DNA of 64,000 nucleotides from Myxococcaceae bacterium (lineage in GTDB: Bacteria; Myxococcota; Myxococcia; Myxococcales; Myxococcaceae). This document shows, piece after piece, positions 41,001-47,855 of this stretch (position 1 is the first letter of the stretch; each line of letters begins with the position of its first letter). The translations under genes were made by a program, and so were the position numbers. The stretch lies in NCBI GenBank assembly GCA_016793095.1, contig JAEUJQ010000042.1, forward strand, positions 1 through 64,000, in the 5' to 3' direction. The notes below the pieces were generated by a model. It was not told where the DNA came from and ran no database searches. It was given only the letters and a program-made list of their open reading frames with translations.

Positions 41001-41817
41001 CCGCGCTCCACCCGAAGGCCAGGTTGTGGTCGCGCGACTGGTTCGCGGTGAGCGACGTCGCCCCGCCCGCGACGACGTTGAAGCGCGCGACGGCCGCGGT
41101 GATGCCCGCCGCCGACGGGTCCGCGTACGGCGCCGTGCGGTTCCGCGCGTCCACCGTGTTGTGCGTCACCAGCGCGTTGCCCGGGCAGGTGATGCCTCGC
41201 CCGCTGGCGCCGAGGCTCGGGTCGACGACCAGGTTGTTGCGCACGAGCACCTGGCCGACGGGGTTCGTCACGCACGCGACGCCGTCGCTGCCGGTGTTCA
41301 TCACCACGTTGCGCTCGAACACGGCCTGCGTGCCGGCGTTCACCCCCGCGAGCTGGAAGACGCCCCGCCCGCGCACGTCGTGGATGAAGCAGTCGCGCAC
41401 CGCCGCCACCCTCCGCACCGCCGTCACCGCGTCGCTCAGCGTGCCCGTCAGCTCGAAGCCCTCGATGACCCAGTCGTCGTAGCCGTCGAACGCGCTGGCG
41501 CGAACGTGGTCGCCGTCGATGAGGCAGTGGAAGCCCGGCGCGCAGCGGAAGGTGAGGCCCTGCTTCAGGTTCCCGGGCTGCGACGTCACGAGCTCGTGGT
41601 ACTCGCCGCCCAGCACGAGGCAGATGTCGCCGTCGGTGACGGTCGCGCCCACCGCGCACGCTCCAGGCGAGGGGTACTCACACGGCGCCGGCGCGCTCGG
41701 TGAACACACGGTGTGCGTGACGCCCAGCGCCTGCCGCGCGACTCCGAACGGCTCGTGCGAGCTCCCGCACCCTGCCGCGACGACCCCGAACCCCAGCGCC
41801 AGCCAGCGACCGTTCAT
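38038..41817 (-). CDS. Giant stalk surface protein: lipobox, beta-helix, Calx-beta, AGGS stalk, MYXO-CTERM
   Basis: The 1259-aa protein begins MNGRWLALGFGVVAAGC, a lipoprotein-like signal. Residues ~40-320 look like a right-handed beta-helix (VIEGFELTGTLSDAVTAV, VLVRNNLVVDPS, ALVTHNTVDARN). A propeller-like part runs to ~780. A Calx-beta domain follows (VSEGDTGTTQLVFTVTLN, GNETVLVNLSGASAGS, TITNDD). About 320 residues of AGGSAAGGS repeats form a stalk, and the end is MYXO-CTERM (GCQC, LWLVLALLVMA, RRSR). Having a possible lipid anchor at the N-terminus and a sorting tag at the C-terminus is odd. It is probably a cell-surface adhesin or enzyme carrier. Confidence 0.85.
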   Translation of the reverse strand: MNGRWLALGFGVVAAGCGSSHEPFGVARQALGVTHTVCSPSAPAPCEYPSPGACAVGATVTDGDICLVLGGEYHELVTSQPGNLKQGLTFRCAPGFHCLIDGDHVRASAFDGYDDWVIEGFELTGTLSDAVTAVRRVAAVRDCFIHDVRGRGVFQLAGVNAGTQAVFERNVVMNTGSDGVACVTNPVGQVLVRNNLVVDPSLGASGRGITCPGNALVTHNTVDARNRTAPYADPSAAGITAAVARFNVVAGGATSLTANQSRDHNLAFGWSAAAFGGAGDAGVPVTDATGDPRFLGPEDWRLAAGSPAIDAGVGSTETGDLLRQPRDVVPDLGAYEFDPLATAARRRWPVREQVAAPTQPSSVALALRGGPDGGPVVAFLDTTANTAVFRARNADGTWRGEVVQGALGLPAGVAGNVATRLIDVGVEPRTGQVAIVYPQARVGNIEVRLARRTGDACATGCASNLWTGCSLAPITQAPSTAPLSFRLAFDPVSGRPAVVVWQRAATGCGGSAADSLTLYQEQANGSWTPSLVAANTCGANYLPPSFDFAFTPAGAAEVVFTRTSGASALSATNATGDLLLATNASGTFIAQPVPLPGGLVTAFGGAVQVAMARRPNGDLGVLFRGTVGTTGSVSFVERVSGVWQPPVTLGNPFGQTAMASADVAWSPGGEPEVAFAFLGSLEHARRLPQRFDADAGVLAPRWDVRSVDTQKDTGLFATLAVMGDGGVVVVAQQDAPTKVLKLLATTEPGGVAPSVVDPVTCDLCPADPAKTAPGVCGCGYQENPGISISDATVSEGDTGTTQLVFTVTLNHACGANVSASWVTANGTATSGSDYNSAGGTVLFLPDQVSRTVTVNVLGDTTFEGNETVLVNLSGASAGSSFIDSQGVGTITNDDPAPDAGAGGGAAGGGSAGGGAAGGSAAGGSAAGGSAGGAAGGGSAGGTAAGGTAAGGTAAGGSAAGGSAAGGSAAGGSAGGSAAGGSAAGGSAAGGSAAGGSAAGGLAAGGSAGGTAAGGSAAGGSAAGGSAAGGSAAGGSAAGGSVAGGSAAGGSAAGGSAAGGSAAGGSAAGGSAAGGSAAGGSAAGGSAAGGTAAGGSAAGGSAGGSAAGGSAAGGSAAGGSAAGGSAAAGGSAGGSAAGGSAAGGSAAGGSAAGGSASGGSAAGGSAGGSAGGSAAGGSAAGGSAAGGSAAGGSAAGGSAAGGSAAGGSAAGGSAGGEPGPVTTVGCQCNAPSGDPLWLVLALLVMARRSRTSSGAGPPSS
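38165..39120 (-). repeat. In-frame AGGSAAGGS-encoding microsatellite-like repeat (~950 bp)
   Basis: Short units of 15 bp (encoding GGSAA, with variants GGSAG, GGTAA, GGLAA) repeat over about 950 bp within the giant stalk gene. Third-position differences (gcc/gct/gca; ggc/ggt) show that the array is not freshly expanded. On the opposite strand it reads as a Pro/Ala-rich frame, which is only a mirror. Related but shorter arrays occur at 1-240 and 10945-11150. Confidence 0.9.
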
Positions 41818-42023
41818 GACGCACCCCGATGGGGGCACGAAAGCACGGCCGCGCGCGGGTGGTGACCTGAAGGTCGCGCCGGTTCGAGTTGCGCTGTCCG
41901 CTCCGAGCAGCACTGCTTCGGTTGCCCCTCGTCAACCCATTCGCGAGACCGCCTCCTCGCTCGCTCGGGATGACCCGCTCACCACCTTGCGCAGCACGTG
42001 GAAGGCCTGAGCGGTCGGCGCCG

Positions 42024-42281
42024 TCAGGGGCCGACGAGCCGGTTCACCAGCGCGACGTACTGCTGCATCGCGGCGTCCTTCGAGGTGCCCTTACGGCCGG
42101 CCCACGCGTCGTATTTCGCGCGGCCCTTGAGGTCGAGCATGCCCGGGCGCTTGCCCTCGACGTCGCCCACGGTGCCCTGCTTGTAGAGCGAGTACAGCTC
42201 GAGCAGCGTGTCGTTCGAGGGCGCGGCTTTGAGCGTCTTCACGCGCTCCTGGGCTTTGGCGAAGTCGTCGGTGAGGGCCAT
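42024..42281 (-). CDS. Acyl-CoA-binding protein (ACBP)
   Basis: The 85-aa protein matches the ACBP family along its whole length. The signature is LYSLYKQGTVGDV with ligand-binding Tyr and Lys, then RPGMLDLKGRAKYDAW and a final helix (AAMQQYVALVNRL). It binds medium- to long-chain acyl-CoA esters in the cytoplasm as a carrier or buffer. The family is mainly eukaryotic but appears in some bacteria, including myxobacteria. The ATG has GGAGG 8 nt upstream. Its neighbours do not suggest a lipid pathway. Confidence 0.93.
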   Translation of the reverse strand: MALTDDFAKAQERVKTLKAAPSNDTLLELYSLYKQGTVGDVEGKRPGMLDLKGRAKYDAWAGRKGTSKDAAMQQYVALVNRLVGP

Positions 42282-42320
42282 GGTGTTCCTCCGGGTGAGC
42301 GCCCGGAAGAGAGCACGGAA

Positions 42321-42713
42321 TCACTCGAGCTGCGTGGCCTCGTTGCAGGTGCGGGCGACGAGCGCGCGCACGAGCGCCTTCTGGCTGGCGCCGCTCGCCT
42401 TCGTCGAGATGGCGCCGAGCAGCTTCTGGTCCGCCGCGCGAACGCTGACCAGGCTGAGCTTCAAGCCACCCGGTAGCACCTCGAGGCTGGGCTTGAGCAC
42501 GATGGAGGCGCGCCGCGCGTCGCCGTCGATGACCGTCGCGCCCCGGCGCCGCAGCTCGTCGCGCAGCTGCCGGTCCACCTCACCGATGAGGGCGGTCCGC
42601 TCGGGCGACGCGTCCACCTGGCTCCACGACACCGCGTAGACGCGCGCGTTCATCGCGCCGTGCACGCTGCCGGCGAGGAGGGACGTCATCACGATGGCGA
42701 GGCGCGCGAACAT
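42321..42713 (-). CDS. Small secreted hypothetical protein
   Basis: The 130-aa product has a signal peptide (MFARLAIVMTSLLAGSVHG). The mature part alternates helix and strand (LIGEVDRQLRDELRRRGATV, ASIVLKPSLEVLPGGLKLSL, KALVRALVARTC), similar in rhythm to periplasmic proteins that assess nucleoside- or lipid-binding, but no family is recognised. An imperfect inverted repeat just upstream (42715-42734) could hide the Shine-Dalgarno (GGGAGAG) in a hairpin. It lies 39 nt upstream of the ACBP gene in the same direction. Confidence 0.65.
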   Translation of the reverse strand: MFARLAIVMTSLLAGSVHGAMNARVYAVSWSQVDASPERTALIGEVDRQLRDELRRRGATVIDGDARRASIVLKPSLEVLPGGLKLSLVSVRAADQKLLGAISTKASGASQKALVRALVARTCNEATQLE

Positions 42714-42925
42714 GGCTCTCCCGTCCGGGAGCCGTGCGGCGCTCCCGCTCGTTCGTCTGGTGCTGTTCCGAGACGCCGTCAGGGACTGCGACGGCCTTGA
42801 TGCGACCTGTTGCAGGACGGTAGCAGCGGCCCCGGCGCTCGCGAATTTTCGGCGGGCGGCGCGCCGATCAGCGTCACCTTCCGCGGAGTTCCATGCTCTG
42901 GTCCGCCCAACCCTGCGGAGGCGCG

Positions 42926-44410
42926 ATGGCCGACGACGACGTGAAGAGCCCTTCCCTCACCCGGCTCCACTGGCTTCGTGACGAGCTCGAGCCGTGGATG
43001 ACGAAGTACCTCCAGGAGCACTCGGAGCACCACTCGGTGCTGCTCGCCGTCGCGCAGTACTGGGCCGACGAGGCCGACGACGCGGTGCACCTCGAGGCGC
43101 TCGCGTCGACCTCGCGCGTGCCCGACTTCTTCTCGACGAGCTGGGAAGACGAGGGCGGCGAGCCCGGCACCTTCGCGCTCGGCTGGAAGCACCGCCCCTC
43201 GTGGGACGACAACGGCGAGTCGATTCGCGCGTTCCAGGCGTACTGCGGCGAGGGGGGCAGTCAGGAGCTGCCGCCGGCCGACCAGGCCGAGGTCTTCGGG
43301 CTGGTGACGCGCACCGCGACGGGCGCGGCGTTCTCGTGGCTGGGGCGGTGCCAGCGGCCGTGGCTCGACCTGCCGCACACCGCGCTGCCCGGCTTCATGG
43401 GTGACTCCGACGGCGACCCGGAAGACCGCGAGCCGCTCGACGTGGTGGTGCCCGCGCAGACGCTCGACGCCGCCGACGTGAAGTGCCTCGAGGCCATCGC
43501 GTCGGACCCGTTCGGCGAGGGGCCGCGGCGGGTGTGGGCCGACATGTGGCTGGCGCGCAACGACCCGCGCGGCGCGTTCATGCAAGAGCGCCACGCCCCC
43601 CGGGAAGCGCTGCTGCAGCGGGGTGAGTTCTGGCTGGGCGAGCTCAACCAGTGCGTGCCGCTGGGCTCGGCCGTCTTCGAGTACGGCTCCCTCGCGGAGG
43701 CCGACGTCGCGCTCGACGACGAGCGGGTGGGCCTCGCAGAGTCGCCCTGGTGGCTGTCGGTGCACACGCTGCGCTTCTCGGGCGAACACGAGGTCTTCAC
43801 CCCGCGCATGAAGGGCCTGCGCCACGTGAGCGGGCTGACGTCGGCCGGGCTGCTCGCGCTGAAGGACTTCGTCAGCACCCCGCTGCTCGAGTCCCTGCAC
43901 GTGTCGCTCGACCTCGACGCGCTCGAGGTGCTGACGGCGCTCCCGCTGAAGTCGCTGCGCTCGCTGTCGCTCACGGTGAGCGCGGGGGCGAAGCTGTCGA
44001 AGCTGAAGCTGCCGACGAGCACGTGGCTCCAGCTCGAGCACGTGCGCGTGGTGCGGCCGTGGGAGCTCACGTACGAGTGGGACGAGGAGGACGCCGGAGG
44101 CGCCGACGACGAGATGCCGTCGCTCGGAGAGCTGCGCGCGGCGCTGCCCTACGTCCCGCGGGTCTCGGTGGTGTCGGGTGACTCGACGGGCCTGCCCTCG
44201 GGCTGGGAGCTGTCGCTGTCGCGCGGCCAGGACGACGTGGCCTCGCTGCGCCTCGAGCGGCTGGGACCGGCGGCGCGGCGCTCGCGGCTCGACGCCCAGC
44301 TCGCGGGGCTGCCGTCGTCGGTGAAGACGGTGCGGTGCGAGCCCTCGCTCCTCTGGGCGCCCACAGGCGCGTTCCCCGTTGGGAAGGGGCGCAAGGCACA
44401 GGTGGGCTGA
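42926..44410 (+). CDS. TIGR02996-domain protein with leucine-rich-like repeats (second copy)
   Basis: The 494-aa soluble protein starts at an ATG with GGAGG 5 nt upstream. A TIGR02996-type motif, RRVWADMWLARNDPRGAFMQ, lies near residue 200. Leucine-rich units follow: LRFSGEHEVFTPRMKGLRHV, LLESLHVSLDLDALEVL, LKSLRSLSLTVSAG. It is the second such protein in the window (the other is at about 15.8-18.1 kb), but the two are not close duplicates. The N-terminal ~100 residues (LRDELEPWMTKYLQEHSEH) are unlike the other copy. Role unknown; the fold suggests binding. Confidence 0.78.
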   Translation: MADDDVKSPSLTRLHWLRDELEPWMTKYLQEHSEHHSVLLAVAQYWADEADDAVHLEALASTSRVPDFFSTSWEDEGGEPGTFALGWKHRPSWDDNGESIRAFQAYCGEGGSQELPPADQAEVFGLVTRTATGAAFSWLGRCQRPWLDLPHTALPGFMGDSDGDPEDREPLDVVVPAQTLDAADVKCLEAIASDPFGEGPRRVWADMWLARNDPRGAFMQERHAPREALLQRGEFWLGELNQCVPLGSAVFEYGSLAEADVALDDERVGLAESPWWLSVHTLRFSGEHEVFTPRMKGLRHVSGLTSAGLLALKDFVSTPLLESLHVSLDLDALEVLTALPLKSLRSLSLTVSAGAKLSKLKLPTSTWLQLEHVRVVRPWELTYEWDEEDAGGADDEMPSLGELRAALPYVPRVSVVSGDSTGLPSGWELSLSRGQDDVASLRLERLGPAARRSRLDAQLAGLPSSVKTVRCEPSLLWAPTGAFPVGKGRKAQVG

Positions 44411-44444
44411 GTGCCGGGCGCCGGCGAGGTGCAGGCGCGTCGAG

Positions 44445-44810
44445 GTGAGCCTGGCGGCCGAGCAGCACCGGCTCGTCTTCACGCTCACGGTGCGGCACGT
44501 CGAGTTCAACGCGGCCGACGGCAGCGACGAGGTGACCCGCCAGTGGACCGAGGTCTGGGAGACGACGCTCGACGGGCGCCTCACCACGCTCTCGCGCAAT
44601 GGCGGGCCGGGGCGCTCGTGGCTGCTGCCCTCGCACGCGCCTGAGCCCGGCGACGTCGTGACGGTGCGGGAGCCGGGCGAGCTGGTCATCGCGCGAACGC
44701 CCCGCGCCCCGCTGCCTCGCGACCCGGAGCAGCTCGAGGCCGCGCAGCGCGCCGCCGGCTGGCGCATGGCGATGCAGAAGGGCGGCGAAGACCCTGACGA
44801 GCAGGCGTGA
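44445..44810 (+). CDS. Small hypothetical protein downstream of TIGR02996 gene
   Basis: The 121-aa product starts at a GTG 34 nt after the previous stop. The sequence has a beta-rich first half (HRLVFTLTVRHVEFNAADGS, WTEVWETTLDGRLTTL) and a polar helical end (LEAAQRAAGWRMAMQKG). There is no signal peptide or Cys. It may be co-transcribed with the TIGR02996 protein. Family not recognised, and the start is a guess among in-frame GTG codons. Confidence 0.55.
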   Translation: MSLAAEQHRLVFTLTVRHVEFNAADGSDEVTRQWTEVWETTLDGRLTTLSRNGGPGRSWLLPSHAPEPGDVVTVREPGELVIARTPRAPLPRDPEQLEAAQRAAGWRMAMQKGGEDPDEQA

Positions 44811-44814
44811 TGCC

Positions 44815-44845
44815 TTGACGGCAAGCCGACTGCCGTCGTGATGAT
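44815..44845 (+). promoter_or_regulatory. Candidate promoter with inverted-repeat operator before vapB-like gene
   Basis: A perfect 7-bp inverted repeat, gacggca (44817-44823) and tgccgtc (44831-44837), separated by 7 nt, lies directly upstream of the GTG at 44851. It overlaps a -35-like TTGACG (44815-44820) and precedes a weak -10-like sequence around 44840. VapB-type antitoxins bind such palindromes to repress their own operon, so this is a plausible autoregulatory operator. The promoter call itself is weak. Confidence 0.45.
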
Positions 44846-44850
44846 GTCGC

Positions 44851-45213
44851 GTGCGCACGACCGTCACCCTCGACCCTGACGTCGAGGCCATGCTCACCAG
44901 GGCGATGAAGCAGAAGGGCGTCTCGTTCAAAGAGACATTGAACGACGCGATCCGCCACGGGCTCCGGCGCACGTCGAAGACGGCTCGTTCCGAGACGCCG
45001 CTCCCTCCCTTCGACATGCGCGTGCGACCGGAGTTGAACCTCGACAAGGCGCTGCGCCTCGCCGCCGGACTCGAGGACAGGAGCACGTGCGACGACTCGA
45101 GGTGGGGCGCTGACGTGTTGGTGCCGGACGTGAACGTGCACGGACCGAAGCTCGCCCATCATGGCCGGTGTTCGAAGTGCCAGGTGCTGAACCCGACCGA
45201 CCCGAAGCGGTGA
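44851..45213 (+). CDS. VapB-like ribbon-helix-helix antitoxin fused to a remnant of vapC
   Basis: The first ~75 residues are a VapB-type antitoxin: RTTVTLDPDVEAMLTRAM (ribbon), KGVSFKETLNDAIRHGL (helices) and FDMRVRP...LDKALRLAAGLED (toxin-binding tail). Normally the vapC toxin starts just after, with a residue pattern like VLVPDVNVLVYA. Here that start is present in the same frame (DVLVPDVNV), then the sequence changes to HGPKLAHHGRCSKC and stops after 24 residues. The PIN-domain toxin is therefore lost and its first codons are joined to the antitoxin. The tail has a CSKC pair of unknown origin. The intact DNA-binding part may still repress its promoter. Confidence 0.75.
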   Translation: MRTTVTLDPDVEAMLTRAMKQKGVSFKETLNDAIRHGLRRTSKTARSETPLPPFDMRVRPELNLDKALRLAAGLEDRSTCDDSRWGADVLVPDVNVHGPKLAHHGRCSKCQVLNPTDPKR

Positions 45214-45288
45214 CGGCTCAGCCCGCGGTTCCGACCGTTCAGCCCGGACAACGGAAGGAGGTGCCCTGGCCCCGCGTACCGTCGGGGC

Positions 45289-46806
45289 ATGCGAGTCCTC
45301 CTGCTCAACCCGCCCCACACCGCCATCGGCAGCCGCTGTGTCCCGGACGACCACCTGCCCCCGCTCGGGCTCCTCTCCATCGGCGGGCCGCTCCTCGACG
45401 CGGGCCACCAGGTCGAGCTGCTCGACGCCGACCTCATCGACCAGCCGCACGAGGCCATCGTCGACGAGGTGTGCCGCCGGGCGCCTGACGCGCTGCTCGT
45501 AGGCCACGCCGGCTCGACCTCGGCACACCCGACCATCGCGACGCTGACGCGGGCCATCCGCGAGCGCGCGCCCCTCATCCGCATCGTCTACGGCGGCGTC
45601 TTCCCCACCTACCACTGGCGCGAGGTGCTCACGCAGGAGCCGCAGGTCGACGTCATCGTGCGCGGCGAAGGTGAAGACACGGCCGTGCGCTTGATGGACG
45701 CGCTCGAGCGACGCGGCCCGCTCGATGAGGTGAAGGGCCTCGCGTTCCGTCGGCTGGGCAAGCCGCTCGCGACGCCCGACGCGCCCGCCATCACCGACCT
45801 CGACGCCTACCGGGTCGGCTGGGAGCTCATCGACTTCTCGCGCTACCACTACTGGGGGAAGAAGCGCGCCGTGGTGATGCAGTTCTCTCGCGGCTGCCCG
45901 CACCTGTGCAGCTACTGCGGGCAGCGCGGCTTCTGGACGCGCTGGCGCCACCGCGACCCGGTGAAGTTCGCGAAGGAGATCGCCAGGCTCCACCGCGAGC
46001 ACGGCGTCGAGATCGTCAACCTCGCCGATGAGAACCCCACGTCGCAGCGCAAGGCGTGGAAGGCGTTCTGCGAGGCGCTCATCGCCGAGAACGTCAACGT
46101 CGAGCTGGTCGGCTCGACGCGCGCGGGCGACATCGTTCGCGACGCGGACCTGCTGCACCTCTACAAGCGCGCCGGCGTCTCGCGGTTCCTGCTCGGCACC
46201 GAGAGCACCGACGAGGCGACGCTCGAGAAGATCAAGAAGGGCTCGACGACGGCGGTGGACGTCGAGGCGATTCGCCTGCTGCGCGCGCACGACATCCTCT
46301 CGCTCGCGACGTGGGTGGTGGGCTTCGAGGAGGAGCGCCCACGTGACTACTGGCGCGGCTTCAAGCAGCTGCTCTTCGCGGACCCCGACCAGGTGCAGCT
46401 GCTCTACGTGACGCCGCACCGGTGGACGCCGTTCTTCGAGGAGGCGAAGGGCCGGCGCGTCATCCAGACCGACCAGCGCCGCTGGGACTACAAGCACCAG
46501 GTGCTCGAGACCCGGCACCTGCCGCCGTGGCTGGTGATGACGTTCGTGAAGGCGATGGAGGTGGGCATGCAGCTTCGCCCGCGCGCCTGGGGCCGGCTGT
46601 TCCATCACGACCCGAAGATCCGCGCGGCGCAGCGCTGGTACTACCGCATCGGCCGGCGCGTCTGGTTCTTCGAGTGGAGGAACTGGCTGTTCCGCGAGAC
46701 GCGCACCACCAGCGGGCCGAGCGTCGAGCACCTGTGGGGCAAGGCGCAGGTGGCCGAGGAGTTCCCCAACGTCATCGTGCGGGGCCAGGAGCGCCTGAGC
46801 GCCTGA
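45289..46806 (+). CDS. B12-binding radical SAM enzyme, BchE-like
   Basis: The 505-aa protein has an N-terminal cobalamin-binding Rossmann domain (~1-160; VRGEGEDTAVRLMDAL near its end) and a radical SAM core with the FeS cluster Cys at 203, 207 and 210 (RGCPHLCSYC). The stretch CGQRGFWTRWRHRDP and LADENPTSQRKAWKAFCEAL, TRAGDIVRD and FLLGTEST follow closely the arrangement of anaerobic Mg-protoporphyrin monomethyl ester cyclase (BchE), which forms the fifth ring of bacteriochlorophyll. No other photosynthesis gene is in the window, so it may be a related oxidase or methylase of another tetrapyrrole. A hairpin separates the Shine-Dalgarno from the ATG. Confidence 0.85.
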   Translation: MRVLLLNPPHTAIGSRCVPDDHLPPLGLLSIGGPLLDAGHQVELLDADLIDQPHEAIVDEVCRRAPDALLVGHAGSTSAHPTIATLTRAIRERAPLIRIVYGGVFPTYHWREVLTQEPQVDVIVRGEGEDTAVRLMDALERRGPLDEVKGLAFRRLGKPLATPDAPAITDLDAYRVGWELIDFSRYHYWGKKRAVVMQFSRGCPHLCSYCGQRGFWTRWRHRDPVKFAKEIARLHREHGVEIVNLADENPTSQRKAWKAFCEALIAENVNVELVGSTRAGDIVRDADLLHLYKRAGVSRFLLGTESTDEATLEKIKKGSTTAVDVEAIRLLRAHDILSLATWVVGFEEERPRDYWRGFKQLLFADPDQVQLLYVTPHRWTPFFEEAKGRRVIQTDQRRWDYKHQVLETRHLPPWLVMTFVKAMEVGMQLRPRAWGRLFHHDPKIRAAQRWYYRIGRRVWFFEWRNWLFRETRTTSGPSVEHLWGKAQVAEEFPNVIVRGQERLSA

Positions 46807-46831
46807 GGGACGGCTCGAGTGCAGCCGTCCC
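46807..46831. terminator. Bidirectional hairpin between convergent genes
   Basis: A perfect 9-bp inverted repeat (gggacggct / agccgtccc) with a 7-nt loop starts directly after the TGA of the BchE-like gene and lies 12 nt from the stop of the convergent outer-membrane protein gene. There is no U-tract on either side, so it is a stem-only terminator candidate or 3'-end stabiliser serving both genes. Confidence 0.7.
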
Positions 46832-46842
46832 CGAGCTCGAGG

Positions 46843-47439
46843 TCAGAAGCTCGTCTGCACGCCGCCGTGAATGTCGATCCGTCCGTACGGCGCGACCCGT
46901 CGCCACGCGTCGGTGAGGTAGTAGGTGTAATCGACCCCCACCACGAGGTGAATGCGGTCACCGAGCGGCTGGAAGTACGAGGCGCCGCCGAGCACGCCGA
47001 GCCCGAACGTCGGCAGAATCGGAATCGGCACGCCCACGCGAAGCTGCAGGTTGTCGATGACCTGATAACGCGCTCCCGGCGTCAGCTCGAGCAACGCGAT
47101 GCCCGGCGTCGGGGTGAGGTAGGCGAGGAACCGCCCGTCGAGGTCGATGGAGAAGCGGTCCATCAAGAAGTACCCGACGCCCGCGTTCGCGCCCACCGTC
47201 ACCCGCGCCCCGTTCGGGTTCGCCCCACCCAGGTTGATGCTCTGGTTCAGGTCGAAGTTGAGGCTGCCGCGCACCGCCACCCGTCCCTTCGAGAACGGGC
47301 CCGCCGGCGCCTCCTTCTTCTCCTCCTTCTCGACCTTGTTCTGCATCCCGTTGCCGTTGCCGGTGTCCGCCTGATCGCCTTCCTGCGCGAAAGCGACGGC
47401 TGCCAACGTGAGCCCGAACAACACAATGAAACGACCCAT
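46843..47439 (-). CDS. Outer-membrane beta-barrel protein
   Basis: The 198-aa protein has a signal peptide (MGRFIVLFGLTLAAVAFA) and a charged N-terminal linker (GNGMQNKVEKEEKKEAP). The rest is a small porin-like barrel of alternating strands (VTVGANAGVGYFLMDRFSID, LELTPGARYQVIDNLQLRVG, IHLVVGVDYTYYLT). The protein ends in Phe (GGVQTSF), the signal recognised by the BAM complex. The ATG has GGAGG 5 nt upstream. It resembles OmpW/OprF-like eight-stranded barrels; function unknown. Confidence 0.82.
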   Translation of the reverse strand: MGRFIVLFGLTLAAVAFAQEGDQADTGNGNGMQNKVEKEEKKEAPAGPFSKGRVAVRGSLNFDLNQSINLGGANPNGARVTVGANAGVGYFLMDRFSIDLDGRFLAYLTPTPGIALLELTPGARYQVIDNLQLRVGVPIPILPTFGLGVLGGASYFQPLGDRIHLVVGVDYTYYLTDAWRRVAPYGRIDIHGGVQTSF

Positions 47440-47568
47440 GACGACCTCCTTGCAGACGACAACCTACCGGACTTCTTCGAGAGTTCTACTGGCGCGAGGT
47501 GTCCACTGCGGTGTCGTCCCTTATCCCACCTTCTGACGAGAACAGACCATCTTCGCAAGGAGCCCGGT

Positions 47569-47832
47569 GTGCGAACGAACGAACTGACGGTGCTGCTCAA
47601 GAAAGTCCGGCGGACGCTGACGCCCGAGGCGACGCCCATCGCGCGCTCGCTCGAGCTGTACCAGCGGTTCGGCCCCATCCTCTTCTCGCACTTCTACCGG
47701 GCGGTCGGTGACGAGCAGAGGGCGATGGCGGCCACGCGGGTCGCCTTCGAGCGCCTCCTGTCCACCGGCCTCACCGAGGACCGTGACGTCGTGTCGTGGG
47801 TGCGGACCCTCGAGGTCGAGTCGCACCACTGA
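47569..47832 (+). CDS. Short sigma-70 region-2-like protein
   Basis: The 87-aa product starts at a GTG with AAGGAG about 6 nt upstream. LELYQRFGPILFSHFYRAVG followed by DEQRAMAATRVAFERLL matches the pattern of ECF sigma factor region 2 (YRRYGPxVYRRxxRLxGDxxxAxDxxQExFxRLL). However, the core Gln-Glu is changed (ATRVAF) and no region 4 follows before the stop. It might bind RNA polymerase or an anti-sigma factor, or it may be a decayed sigma gene. The downstream gene converges, so a fused region 4 is not nearby. Confidence 0.65.
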   Translation: MRTNELTVLLKKVRRTLTPEATPIARSLELYQRFGPILFSHFYRAVGDEQRAMAATRVAFERLLSTGLTEDRDVVSWVRTLEVESHH

Positions 47833-47855
47833 CGCCGGAGGCCCGCCGTGATCGA

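Noticed and set aside
39163-41703. Long plus-strand Arg/His/Val-rich reading frame over the giant stalk gene
   Set aside because: Its composition is that of antisense GC-rich DNA, while the opposite strand has Calx-beta, beta-helix and MYXO-CTERM features.
44851-45213. Complete VapBC toxin-antitoxin operon
   Set aside because: Only the antitoxin and the first few residues of a PIN toxin are present; no PIN-domain acidic residues follow in any frame.
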